Assembly: GCA_016302965.1 (NCBI GenBank)
Contig: JAEDMP010000008.1
Location: forward strand, 1 to 45,842
DNA length: 45,842 nt
From: Bacteroidaceae bacterium
Lineage (GTDB): Bacteria > Bacteroidota > Bacteroidia > Bacteroidales > Bacteroidaceae
Direction: 5' to 3'
Part shown: positions 8,972 to 17,567 of the stretch, piece by piece
How the letters are laid out: every line of letters starts with the position of its first letter
Position numbering within the stretch: the stretch's first letter is position 1
The notes under the pieces: generated by a model
Databases searched by the model: none
What the model was told of the DNA's origin: nothing
Seen by the model: the letters and a program-made list of their open reading frames with translations, nothing else
Position numbers and translations under genes: made by a program

Positions 8972-9070
8972 CACCCCCTTTTTCACCTTATTTATCTATA
9001 AAGCGGACGATAATAGGGAAATTCCTACATTTTTTAGGGATTTTCCTCATGGCTGATGGATATATTTTTG

Positions 9071-9079
9071 TAATTTTGC
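9071..9079 (+). promoter_or_regulatory. -7 box for the Trp/Tyr-rich protein gene
   Basis: TAATTTTGC matches TAnnTTTGY and lies 41 bases before the ATG at 9121. No TTTG is found at the right distance upstream. The stretch 8972-9120 holds nothing else I can identify. The open frame that begins at 8968 runs across this box, which argues for the later start. Confidence 0.55.
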
Positions 9080-9120
9080 AGCATCAAATCATGCCAATTC
9101 AAACGAACACCATTCAGCTT

Positions 9121-10032
9121 ATGAAAAAGTGGATATTCCTTCTGATGGTCTCTCTGATGATGCCTGCCGCCATGCAGGCGCAAGACGACCTCTACTTTGT
9201 GCCCACCAAACCCAATGTGGAGAAGAGCGCGAAGAAATACGGCATGCCTGCACGAACCTATTATTCGGGCAGCAACCGCTCCGTTGACGACTATAACCGG
9301 CGTGGCACACCAGACGATATTATCTACTTTGATGCCACCCCTGGCGTTTACCCCGACTCGCTCCAGCGCGACTCCCTCGCCCGACGCCCCTTCATGGCCG
9401 GTGACACCCTTGCCATGCAGCAGGACGACTTTGAGTATTCGCGACGCATCAGCCGTTTCGACGACGACAACTGGCGCAGCGAAGCCTACTGGGACGGCTA
9501 TCGCGACGGACGCAGAGACTGGGCCTGGTATGACCCCTGGTACGACCCCTGGTACGACCCCTGGTACTGCTCCTGGTACGACCCCTGGTATCATGGACGA
9601 TGGGGATTCGGCTACAGCTCCTGGTATGGCCGACCCTGGTATTACGGCGGCTGGTATGGATGGCATGACCCCTTCTACTATTCGTGGTATCACCCCGTTG
9701 TTTACATAGGGGGAGGTTCTTACAGACCCGTGAGAGGCGGTGTGGCAGGAACGCGCAACCATGGTGGCGGCCATGCCCGTTCGGGCTCGTTCAGAGGTAG
9801 CCGCGACAACAGCGGAAGCAGCAGCCGAAGTACCCGCAACAGCAACTTCCGCGTGCGCAACGACAACAACAGTTTCAGGAACGTCAATACCAACATCAAC
9901 CGCTCCAACAACAGCCAGTTCAGTGGCTCCTCCTCGTTCGGCGGAAGCCGGGGAGGCAGCTTCGGCGGAGGCGGCGGCTTCGGTGGTGGAAGCCGTGGAG
10001 CCGGTGGCAGCCGTGGCGGAGGAAGAAGATAA
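9121..10032 (+). CDS. Secreted low-complexity protein rich in Trp/Tyr, then Gly/Ser/Arg/Asn
   Basis: A 303-aa exported protein of unknown function. The ATG at 9121 gives a signal peptide (MKKWIFLLMVSLMMPAAMQA, then QDD). Residues about 20-130 are ordinary, mildly acidic sequence. Residues about 135-205 are extremely aromatic, with repeated WYDP units built from 12-bp tandem repeats and further WY, YY and GW pairs. The last 90 residues are rich in Ser, Asn, Arg and finally Gly (GGSRGGSFGGGGGFGGGS). Similar proteins are common in Prevotella and Bacteroides but uncharacterised. The composition suggests a flexible, adhesive or surface-exposed protein, which is inference only. A FadL-like outer-membrane protein gene follows 63 bases downstream. 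Confidence 0.8.
   Translation: MKKWIFLLMVSLMMPAAMQAQDDLYFVPTKPNVEKSAKKYGMPARTYYSGSNRSVDDYNRRGTPDDIIYFDATPGVYPDSLQRDSLARRPFMAGDTLAMQQDDFEYSRRISRFDDDNWRSEAYWDGYRDGRRDWAWYDPWYDPWYDPWYCSWYDPWYHGRWGFGYSSWYGRPWYYGGWYGWHDPFYYSWYHPVVYIGGGSYRPVRGGVAGTRNHGGGHARSGSFRGSRDNSGSSSRSTRNSNFRVRNDNNSFRNVNTNINRSNNSQFSGSSSFGGSRGGSFGGGGGFGGGSRGAGGSRGGGRR
9525..9596 (+). repeat. 12-bp in-frame tandem repeat coding for WYDP units
   Basis: Six units of 12 bp based on CTGGTACGACCC run head to tail; units 2, 3 and 5 are identical and units 4 and 6 have diverged. The frame is kept, so copy-number change would only lengthen or shorten the aromatic tract. Confidence 0.9.
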
Positions 10033-10095
10033 GCACAGCAGGCCAGGAAAGCCTCGTGCATGATGGATAATCCCCAAACCAAAAAACCGAACAAC

Positions 10096-11667
10096 ATGAA
10101 AAGAACAACAATCATCGCAGCCCTGCTCGCCACGACGATGGCAGCCGCTGCACAGGAAACATACGACAACGCCCGACTGGCCACGCAAGACCTGAACGGA
10201 ACGGCACGCTATGTGGCTATGGGAGGCGCCATGGACGCACTCGGTGCCGACCTCTCCACCATCTCGACCAATCCGGCAGGTATCGGACTTTTCCGCAGTT
10301 CACAGGTCAAGCTATCGATGGGAATAATGGGCCAGGAGGATGCGGCCGACTTCGCCGATGCCAGCAAGAGCCATGTCTCCTTCGACCAGGCCGGATTCGT
10401 CTATGCCAAGCGGACAGGGAGAAGTTCTTTCTTCAACTTTGCCTTCAACTATCACAAGAGCACTGACTTCAACCAGATTCTCACCGCAGCCAACCGGCTG
10501 AAAGGGGCATCGCAGAACAAGCTCACCTATGCCAAATATGAGAACGAACTCATCAACCCCTACCTGAACAAATACGGAGAACTCGTGGCCGACGACAACC
10601 GCTTCAACCAGGTGGACTACCTCTATGCCAATGCCTTCATGTCATCGGTCAGCGGCAATGACTTCGAACTCTACTATAACGATGCCTCCGACTACAGCTT
10701 CGGACGCAAGAACAGCGGCTATATCGGCAGCTATGAGATCAACATCAGCGGCAACCTCAACGACCGCCTCTATCTCGGCGCCACCTTCGGCATCGACGAT
10801 GTGCACTACAACTCCGCCACCGCCTATTCCGAAAACCTCATCGACGCCAACGGACAGTCCATCGGCAACGTGTTGCTACAGGACGACCGCTCCATCACGG
10901 GTACGGGTTTCAACCTGAAACTGGGGGTCATCTTCCGCCCCGTGGCCGAATCGCCCCTGCGCATCGGTGTCTCCGTGGCCACTCCTACCTGGTACAAACT
11001 CAAGTCGACCAACTATCTCACCCTCCTCAACAGCACCAGCGAGGGACGATATGACAGCGGCGACAGCCAGGAGAGTTTCAAGTTCAAACTCAATACCCCC
11101 TGGAAGTTCGGGCTGAGCATGGGTACCACCATCGACAACATGGTGGCCATCGGTGCAGGCTATGAGTATGCCGACTATCCCTCGACCGACACCCGCATCA
11201 TCGAAGGCGACGAATACGACTGGTGGACCGACAGCTGGTATGAAACCTCATCGAGCGACAAGGCCATGAACATCCATACCAAGCGAACGCTCGAGGGAGT
11301 GCACACAATCAAACTCGGTGCCGAACTGAGAGCTGCCGACAACATTGCCGTCCGGCTCGGTTACAACTATGTGTCGCCCATGTACAAGGACTCGGGGGTG
11401 CGCAACGTGGATGTCAACTCGCCCTATGCCTACTATGCGTCGACCACCGACTATACCAACTGGGACGCCACCAACCGCATCACCTGCGGTGTCGGATTCA
11501 CCTTCGAACGCTTCACGCTCGACCTCGGCTACCAGTACTCCTGCCAGAACGGTACCTTCCATCCCTTTGCCGACAGCCAGTGGAAAACCGGAAACCTGCA
11601 TGCCGACGGCGTGAAGGTGGACAACAAACGCCACCAGGTGGTGATGACCATGGGCTACCGCTTCTGA
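10096..11667 (+). CDS. FadL/OmpP1-like outer-membrane transport protein
   Basis: Predicted outer-membrane beta-barrel of 523 aa related to the FadL/TodX/OmpP1 group, which moves hydrophobic compounds across the outer membrane. The ATG at 10096 gives a signal peptide (MKRTTIIAALLATTMAAAAQ). The mature N-terminus has the family hallmark GTARYVAMGGAMDALG followed by STNPAGIGLF. The rest alternates polar and aromatic residues as expected for barrel strands, and the protein ends in MGYRF, an aromatic C-terminus typical of barrel insertion. An in-frame ATG at 10060 would precede the signal peptide and is less likely. It sits 28 bases before pyrK on the same strand. The substrate is unknown. Confidence 0.85.
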   Translation: MKRTTIIAALLATTMAAAAQETYDNARLATQDLNGTARYVAMGGAMDALGADLSTISTNPAGIGLFRSSQVKLSMGIMGQEDAADFADASKSHVSFDQAGFVYAKRTGRSSFFNFAFNYHKSTDFNQILTAANRLKGASQNKLTYAKYENELINPYLNKYGELVADDNRFNQVDYLYANAFMSSVSGNDFELYYNDASDYSFGRKNSGYIGSYEINISGNLNDRLYLGATFGIDDVHYNSATAYSENLIDANGQSIGNVLLQDDRSITGTGFNLKLGVIFRPVAESPLRIGVSVATPTWYKLKSTNYLTLLNSTSEGRYDSGDSQESFKFKLNTPWKFGLSMGTTIDNMVAIGAGYEYADYPSTDTRIIEGDEYDWWTDSWYETSSSDKAMNIHTKRTLEGVHTIKLGAELRAADNIAVRLGYNYVSPMYKDSGVRNVDVNSPYAYYASTTDYTNWDATNRITCGVGFTFERFTLDLGYQYSCQNGTFHPFADSQWKTGNLHADGVKVDNKRHQVVMTMGYRF

Positions 11668-11695
11668 AAAAAACAGCATATATACCTATAATTTA

Positions 11696-12469
11696 ATGAA
11701 GAAATACATCTTAGACCTGAAGGTCAAACAGGTGGAATGGCTCAATGAGAAATATGCCCTTATCCGCCTGACTCATTCAGAAACCTTGCCCGAGATGATT
11801 CCGGGCCAGTTTGTAGAGGTGCGTGCCGATCATACGGCAAGCACCTTTCTGCGTCGTCCGATATCCATCAATTTCGTAGACCGCGAAGCCAATGAACTCT
11901 GGCTGCTCGTGGCTGTGGTGGGCGACGGTACCCGTCATATCACCGCTGTCAGCGAAGGCGACACGCTCAATTGTGTGCTCCCCTTGGGCAACGGCTTCAC
12001 CATGCCTGCCGATGCCGGCGAGCGCGTGCTGCTCGTGGGCGGTGGAGTAGGGGTGGCACCGCTGCTCTACATGGGTGCCGAGATGAAGCGCAGAGGCATG
12101 GAGCCCACCTTCCTGCTCGGAGCGCGAAAGGCACAGGACCTGCTGGAGCTCGAGCTCTTTGAACGCTATGGCCGTGTGCTGGTGACCACCGAAGACGGCT
12201 CGGCCGGAGAAAAGGGGTTCGTGACCAACCACTCCGTGCTGCACGAACGCTTCGACCGCATCGCCACCTGCGGACCCAAACCCATGATGATGGCCGTGGC
12301 ACGCTATGCCCGACAGGCCCAGGTGGACTGCGAGGTATCATTGGAGAATATGATGGCTTGCGGCGTAGGTGCCTGCCTCTGCTGTGTGGAGAAAACCACC
12401 CAGGGCAACCTCTGCGTATGCAAGGAAGGCCCCGTGTTCAACGTGCGCCGACTCACCTGGGAACTCTGA
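11696..12469 (+). CDS. pyrK: Dihydroorotate dehydrogenase B, electron-transfer subunit
   Basis: PyrK (257 aa) passes electrons from the PyrD flavin to NAD+ through FAD and a 2Fe-2S cluster during pyrimidine synthesis. It shows the FAD-binding RRPISINFVD near residue 55, the nucleotide-binding GGGVGVAPLLYMG near 113, and a C-terminal cluster region (MACGVGACLCCVEKTTQG, then LCVC) holding the cysteines for the 2Fe-2S centre. pyrD follows after 36 bases on the same strand, which fixes the assignment as the type 1B heteromeric enzyme. No clear promoter of its own is seen. Confidence 0.97.
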   Translation: MKKYILDLKVKQVEWLNEKYALIRLTHSETLPEMIPGQFVEVRADHTASTFLRRPISINFVDREANELWLLVAVVGDGTRHITAVSEGDTLNCVLPLGNGFTMPADAGERVLLVGGGVGVAPLLYMGAEMKRRGMEPTFLLGARKAQDLLELELFERYGRVLVTTEDGSAGEKGFVTNHSVLHERFDRIATCGPKPMMMAVARYARQAQVDCEVSLENMMACGVGACLCCVEKTTQGNLCVCKEGPVFNVRRLTWEL

Positions 12470-12505
12470 TCCTTTTTCAACAATCATCCAAAAGCAATCA
12501 CGACA

Positions 12506-13417
12506 ATGGCAGATTTGAAAGTTAATATAGGCGGGCTTCAGATGAAGAATCCCGTCATGACCGCATCGGGAACCTTCGGCTACGGACTGGAGTTTGCCGA
12601 CTTCGTGCCCCTCGACCAGATTGGAGGCATCATCGTCAAGGGAACCACCCTCAGACCCCGTGAGGGCAATGACTATCCGCGCATGGCTGAGACCGCACAG
12701 GGCATGCTCAACTGCGTGGGACTGCAGAACAAGGGAGTGGACTATTTCTGTGAGCATATCTATCCCCAAATCAAAGATATTGACACCCGTATGATTGTTA
12801 ATGTGAGTGGATCTTCACCCGACGATTATGCCGAGTGTGCCGCCCGCATCGATGCACTCGACCGCATCCCGGCCATCGAACTCAATATCTCCTGTCCTAA
12901 TGTGCACGACGGAGGAATGGCCTTTGGAGTCACCTGTGCCGGAGCCGCCTCGGTGGTGAAGGCCGTGCGCGAACGGTATCACAAGACCCTCATCGTGAAG
13001 CTCTCGCCCAATGTGACCGATATCACCGAAATAGCACGCGCCTGTGAGGCCGAAGGTGCCGACAGTGTGTCGCTCATCAACACACTCATGGGTATGTCTA
13101 TCGACGTGGAGCGGCGCTGCTCCCGGCTCAGCATAGGTACCGGTGGACTGAGCGGACCCTGTGTGAAACCCGTGGCCCTGCGCATGGTGTGGCAGGTGGC
13201 CAAGGCGGTGCGCATCCCCGTCATCGGACTGGGAGGTATCAGCAATGCCACCGATGCCATCGAGTTCTTCATGGCCGGAGCCTCCGCCATCGAGATTGGT
13301 ACCGCCAACTTCATCGACCCCGCTGTCACCATCAAGGTGCGCGATGGCATCAACGACTGGCTCGACGCACACGGATGCCGTTCGCTCAGCGAGATTGTAG
13401 GGGCACTCCATGCCTGA
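12506..13417 (+). CDS. pyrD: Dihydroorotate dehydrogenase B, catalytic subunit
   Basis: Class 1B dihydroorotate dehydrogenase (303 aa), the FMN subunit that oxidises dihydroorotate to orotate in the cytoplasm. The N-terminus has NPVMTASGTFGYG; the active-site cysteine sits in ELNISCPNVHDGG near residue 130; VKLSPNVTDI and the phosphate-binding GLGGISNATDA plus GASAIEIGTAN near the end bind FMN. It forms a pair with pyrK immediately upstream. A pectate lyase gene begins only 32 bases after its stop with no obvious promoter or terminator between, an unusual neighbour for a pyrimidine gene. Confidence 0.97.
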   Translation: MADLKVNIGGLQMKNPVMTASGTFGYGLEFADFVPLDQIGGIIVKGTTLRPREGNDYPRMAETAQGMLNCVGLQNKGVDYFCEHIYPQIKDIDTRMIVNVSGSSPDDYAECAARIDALDRIPAIELNISCPNVHDGGMAFGVTCAGAASVVKAVRERYHKTLIVKLSPNVTDITEIARACEAEGADSVSLINTLMGMSIDVERRCSRLSIGTGGLSGPCVKPVALRMVWQVAKAVRIPVIGLGGISNATDAIEFFMAGASAIEIGTANFIDPAVTIKVRDGINDWLDAHGCRSLSEIVGALHA

Positions 13418-13449
13418 AAACTGACCGTATTAATCAATTCAATAAAACT

Positions 13450-16400
13450 ATGCAATCTAAAACAAACCATTACCTGTTGGCACTGCTCTTGGCAGGAAGC
13501 AGCCTGTCTGCATCTGCCCAGCAGCTTGCCTTCCCGGGTGCACAAGGCTGGGGACGCTATGCCACCGGCGGACGCACCGGTAGCGTTTATCATGTGACCA
13601 ACCTCAACGACAGTGGCGCAGGCTCGCTGCGCGATGCCGTGAGCATGCCCAACCGTATCGTCGTCTTTGACGTGGCGGGTGTCATCAAAATCAACTCGCG
13701 TATGATCTTTGCCAAAAACCTCTATGTGGCAGGACAGACTGCTCCCGGAGAGGGTGTCACCGTCTATGGTGACGGCGTCTCCTTCTCGGGTGCCACCAAC
13801 ACCATCGTGCGCTACATGCGCTTCCGCATGGGACACAACGGTTCCTCGGGCAAGGATGCGGCCGGCATCTCCAACGGTACCAATATGATTTTCGACCACT
13901 GCTCCTTTGCCTGGGGTCTCGACGAGACCTTCTCCATCAACCCCGACGGAAAGGGAGACCTTGGCAACATCACCATCCAGAACTCCGTGGTGGGACAGGG
14001 ACTGCTTACCCACTCGGCCGGTGGACTCATGCAGGCCGACAACATCACCCTCTACCGCAACTTCTATTGCGACAACTCCACCCGTAACAACAAGGTGAAG
14101 GGAGTGAACCAGTATTCCAACAACCTCGTCTATAACTGGCAGAACGGTGCCTATATCATGGGCGGCGACAGCGAGGGACAGAGCTATTGCAACATCCAGG
14201 GCAACCTCTTCATCAATGGTCCCGCCGTGGGCGGTGCCGCTTTTACCGGAGGTAACAGCAACTTCCACTTCTATGGTGACGACAACTGGCAGGACCGCAA
14301 CCGTGACGGCAAGTTCAACCCCGAGGAGGTGACCGACTACAGCGCCTCCGACCGCCAGTCGAAGCCCTACGACTATCCCGAACTGGAACTCTGGCCCGGC
14401 AACTCGCTCATCGAAAACCTGTTGCCTACGGTGGGAGCCTCGTTGCCCTATCGTGACTATACCGACTACTACATGATTGACGAGGTGATGTCGTTTGGTA
14501 CCAAGGGGGCTCTCATCTCGAATGAGGAGACCCTCGTCTATGGTGCTCCATCAACCTGGGATGTGTGGAAGGGAACTGCACGTACCGACAGCGACGGCGA
14601 CGGTATGCCCGATGAATGGGAGAAGGCCAACGGAACCAATCCCAACGCCAACGATGCCATGACGCTCGCCGACAACGGCTATACCAATATCGAGAACTAT
14701 ATCAACAGCATCACCGAGAGCGACATCGAGTTCCATCTCCGCACCCCGATGTGTGTGGAGGTTGCCGAGAGTATGGTCAACAGCCTCCGCCTGGCCTGGC
14801 GTGACTACACCCGTGGCGAGGAGGGTTTCTGCGTCGAAATCAAGGGTGGCAAGTATGAAGACTTCACCGAGGTGGGCCGCACCGCAGCCGGAGTGACCGC
14901 GATGACCATCGAGGGGCTGGATGCCGCCACGGCCTATACCGTCCGCCTGCGTGCCTTTGCCGGCGAGCAGTACAGCGACTATACCGCTGAGCTGGTGGCC
15001 AAGACACGTCCCGTGCCGGTTGAGATGGTGGATGTGGAGAAATACGAGGCCGACAATACCTGGATGGGAGGCGACGGACTCTTCGACCTTGACAACCCCG
15101 ACATCTGGGAAGAGAGCATTGCCTATACCGACGACAGCAGGGTGCTCTTCGACATGAAGCAGGATGCCGTGGTGACCCTCAATGATGCCATCCATCCCAC
15201 TTCGGTGGTGGTGCGTGGCGATGCCAACCTCACCCTGCAGGGTACGGGCAGCATCGATGGCAACGGTTCGCTGAACAAGGCCGGCGATGGCAAGTTCACC
15301 ATCGAAACACTCAACAATTATCGCGGAGCCACCGTGCTGCATGGCGGCATCCTCAGTTTCTCCACCCTCAAGAATGGTGGCGTGGCTTCCTCTATCGGAG
15401 CCTCCGATGAGTTTGCCCAGAACTGGATCATGGATGGCGGCACCTATCAGTATACCGGCGCTTCCACCTCTACCAACCGTTCCGCCCTGCTCTATAACGA
15501 GACGGTCTTTGAGGTGACCGACGAGAAGGCTGTCGTGACGCTCAACGGTGCTGTGGAAGGTAGCGGCAATCTCGTCATCGACGGCGAGGGTCAGGTGAAT
15601 GTGCCCTCCAGCAAGTTCTTCGCCTACGAGGGCGATGTGGTGCTGCGTGGCGGTTCCCTCTATCTCTCAACGGTAGAAGCCGCCAAGGCGGGCATCGGTT
15701 CGGCCTCGCGCCTCGTGTTCGAAGGCGGTACGCTCAAGACCAAGGGCGAGTCGAACAACTACGAGACCTACAACTTCCCCATCCATGTTGTGGAAGGAAC
15801 CACCAGCATCTTCGCTCCCAACCGCAACTGCTACCTCAAGTCGGTGGTGACGGGTTCGGGAAGCCTCCAGTGGAACATCCCCTATCTGCGTGAGTATATC
15901 CAGGGCAACTTCTCCGGATTCACGGGACGCATCATCGCCAACGGTGTGAGCACCGACAAGAATGGTTCGCTCTTCCTCATGAGCAGCAACAAGAATATCG
16001 CCAATGCGGTGGTGGAAGCCAAGGGCAACACCCGTGTCTGCATCTGGGACACCAACGGCAATGTGACGCTCGGTGGACTTGCGGGAAGCTCGGGAACCTA
16101 TCTGATGGGTAGTTCCAAGAACACCAAGGGATTCTCCTGTACCTGGAAGATTGGCAGCGCCAATACCGATGAGACTTTCTCGGGCATCATCAACGACTGG
16201 AGCTGCAGCGGCAGTGGCTACACCGGCACGGTGAACATCGTGAAGCAGGGTAGCGGCGACTGGCGACTCAAGGGTGCCAACACGTATAGCGGTTCCACCA
16301 TCATCGAGGGTGGACGTCTGATTGTCGACGGAACCAACAGCGGCAAGGGTGCCATCACCGTCAAGGACGGCACAACGCTCGCCGGCTCCGGCTCTGTGGC

Positions 16401-16935
16401 CAGTGTGGTGACGCTGCAGGAGGGTGCCACCCTGATGGCTGGTCCCGACAGTGCCATGGCCAAGCGCCTGACGGTGAAGAGTAATGTCAAGGCCCAGGAT
16501 GGTTCCATCATCCATGTGGCTGTGGGTGCAGAGAAGTGCAACTCCCTCTCCGTGACGGGTGACCTCACCCTGGGAGAGAACGTGACGCTCCAGCTGGCTC
16601 CCTCGCTCGCTCTGCCTGAGACTCCCGTTGTGGGCACGAGCTATCAGTTGCTCAAAGTCACGGGCTCCATCACGGGTACCTTCGCTGAAATCAGTCCGCT
16701 CACTCCCGGTGAGGGCCTTGCTTGGGACAGCTCCGAACTCTACACCACGGGTGTGCTCAAGGTGGCTGCTTCGTCCACGGGTATCGTCTCTGCAGAGAAG
16801 GAGAGTCCCGTTGCCGACCGCGACTATTTCTCGCCTGCTGGCGTCAAGGGCAACCAGCCTCATCAGGGACTCAACATCGTGCGTGAGCGTCATGCCGATG
16901 GTTCTGTAGTGACCAAAAAGGTGATGGAGAAGTAA
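13450..16935 (+). CDS. Secreted PL1-family pectate lyase with FN3, PATR beta-helix repeats and C-terminal sorting domain
   Basis: A 1161-aa exported polysaccharide lyase, expected to cleave pectate or a pectin backbone by beta-elimination. The start at 13450 gives a signal peptide (MQSKTNHYLLALLLAGSSLS, then ASAQ). Residues about 25-370 form the PL1 parallel beta-helix, opening AFPGAQGWGRYATGGR and including FDHCSFAWGLDE. DSDGDGMPDEWEKANG near 380 is the calcium-loop-like tail common in bacterial PL1 enzymes. An FN3-like domain lies at about 427-520. Residues about 600-1020 carry autotransporter-associated beta-strand (PATR) repeats such as GANTYSGSTIIEGGRLIVDG. The last 40 residues (YFSPAGVKGN onward) resemble a Por/type IX secretion signal. 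It probably works with the GH105 hydrolase on the opposite strand. Exact substrate not determined. Confidence 0.88.
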   Translation: MQSKTNHYLLALLLAGSSLSASAQQLAFPGAQGWGRYATGGRTGSVYHVTNLNDSGAGSLRDAVSMPNRIVVFDVAGVIKINSRMIFAKNLYVAGQTAPGEGVTVYGDGVSFSGATNTIVRYMRFRMGHNGSSGKDAAGISNGTNMIFDHCSFAWGLDETFSINPDGKGDLGNITIQNSVVGQGLLTHSAGGLMQADNITLYRNFYCDNSTRNNKVKGVNQYSNNLVYNWQNGAYIMGGDSEGQSYCNIQGNLFINGPAVGGAAFTGGNSNFHFYGDDNWQDRNRDGKFNPEEVTDYSASDRQSKPYDYPELELWPGNSLIENLLPTVGASLPYRDYTDYYMIDEVMSFGTKGALISNEETLVYGAPSTWDVWKGTARTDSDGDGMPDEWEKANGTNPNANDAMTLADNGYTNIENYINSITESDIEFHLRTPMCVEVAESMVNSLRLAWRDYTRGEEGFCVEIKGGKYEDFTEVGRTAAGVTAMTIEGLDAATAYTVRLRAFAGEQYSDYTAELVAKTRPVPVEMVDVEKYEADNTWMGGDGLFDLDNPDIWEESIAYTDDSRVLFDMKQDAVVTLNDAIHPTSVVVRGDANLTLQGTGSIDGNGSLNKAGDGKFTIETLNNYRGATVLHGGILSFSTLKNGGVASSIGASDEFAQNWIMDGGTYQYTGASTSTNRSALLYNETVFEVTDEKAVVTLNGAVEGSGNLVIDGEGQVNVPSSKFFAYEGDVVLRGGSLYLSTVEAAKAGIGSASRLVFEGGTLKTKGESNNYETYNFPIHVVEGTTSIFAPNRNCYLKSVVTGSGSLQWNIPYLREYIQGNFSGFTGRIIANGVSTDKNGSLFLMSSNKNIANAVVEAKGNTRVCIWDTNGNVTLGGLAGSSGTYLMGSSKNTKGFSCTWKIGSANTDETFSGIINDWSCSGSGYTGTVNIVKQGSGDWRLKGANTYSGSTIIEGGRLIVDGTNSGKGAITVKDGTTLAGSGSVASVVTLQEGATLMAGPDSAMAKRLTVKSNVKAQDGSIIHVAVGAEKCNSLSVTGDLTLGENVTLQLAPSLALPETPVVGTSYQLLKVTGSITGTFAEISPLTPGEGLAWDSSELYTTGVLKVAASSTGIVSAEKESPVADRDYFSPAGVKGNQPHQGLNIVRERHADGSVVTKKVMEK

Positions 16936-16980
16936 TCCCCGTATGGTTGGGATACCATCCAAACAGCAAATAATCATCAA

Positions 16981-17026
16981 AAATAAAGGAGGCGGATGTC
17001 TGATTGGACATTCGCCTCCTTTATTT
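16981..17026. terminator. Strong bidirectional terminator
   Basis: A 20-base arm beginning AAATAAAGGAGGCG (16981-17000) pairs with 17007-17026 around a 6-base loop with a single mismatch. A/T-rich ends on both sides let it stop transcription of the pectate lyase (plus) and of the DUF1573 gene (minus). Confidence 0.9.
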
Positions 17027-17060
17027 GGAATGGTTGGTTTGATGTGTGCTCGCTTTCCCC

Positions 17061-17459
17061 TTATTTGGCTTCCGTCATATCACCTTCGATATAGAGACGT
17101 GTCATCTCTACGGTACCATTGGTGCGCACGGTGATAGACTTCTTGAAGTGTCCAGGGAAACGGCCTGTTCCGTTATAGGTCACCTTGATGACACCCTTCT
17201 GTCCGGGCTGGATGGGCTCTTTGGGATATTGGGGTGAGGTACATCCGCAGCCGGCAACAGCCTGGTTGATGATGAGTGGAGCGTCGCCTACGTTGGTGAA
17301 GGCAAACTCGCAACTCACCTTGGGAGCATTTTCAGAGAAAGTGCCGAAGTTGTGTGTCGTCTTCTCGAATTTGATCTGTGCACCGCCTTTTGCTTCTTGG
17401 GCGGTCATGGTGAGCACACTGCATATCAGCAGGGCTACAAACAAAATCATTCTTTTCAT
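17061..17459 (-). CDS. DUF1573 domain protein, exported
   Basis: A 132-aa protein with a signal peptide (MKRMILFVALLICSVLTMTA, then QE) and one DUF1573 domain, an immunoglobulin-like fold common in Bacteroidetes. Family features are the opening FEKTTHNFGTFSE, then FTNVGDAPLIINQAVAGCGCT with the paired cysteines, and a P-x-x-PGQKGVIKVTYN strand. Function is unknown; members are periplasmic or surface proteins. It follows the GH105 gene by 108 bases on the same strand. I see no separate promoter in that gap, so co-transcription is plausible. Confidence 0.9.
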   Translation of the reverse strand: MKRMILFVALLICSVLTMTAQEAKGGAQIKFEKTTHNFGTFSENAPKVSCEFAFTNVGDAPLIINQAVAGCGCTSPQYPKEPIQPGQKGVIKVTYNGTGRFPGHFKKSITVRTNGTVEMTRLYIEGDMTEAK

Positions 17460-17567
17460 TGCTATTGTTGTTTTTGAGTTTATCTTCAGTGATGTCGGTT
17501 CTCGTCCGTGCCTTCAGCCGTTATCGATAGCCTTTCCTTTTTCCGTTATCAGGAAGCCTTGAGCCGT

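Noticed and set aside
11681..11695. Similar TATATACCTA stretch before pyrK and before fmt (30543-30553)
   Set aside because: Short, A/T-rich, and with no shared flanks; likely chance similarity of spacers.
13189..13449. N-terminal extension of the pectate lyase
   Set aside because: It overlaps pyrD in another frame and would bury the signal peptide that starts at 13450.
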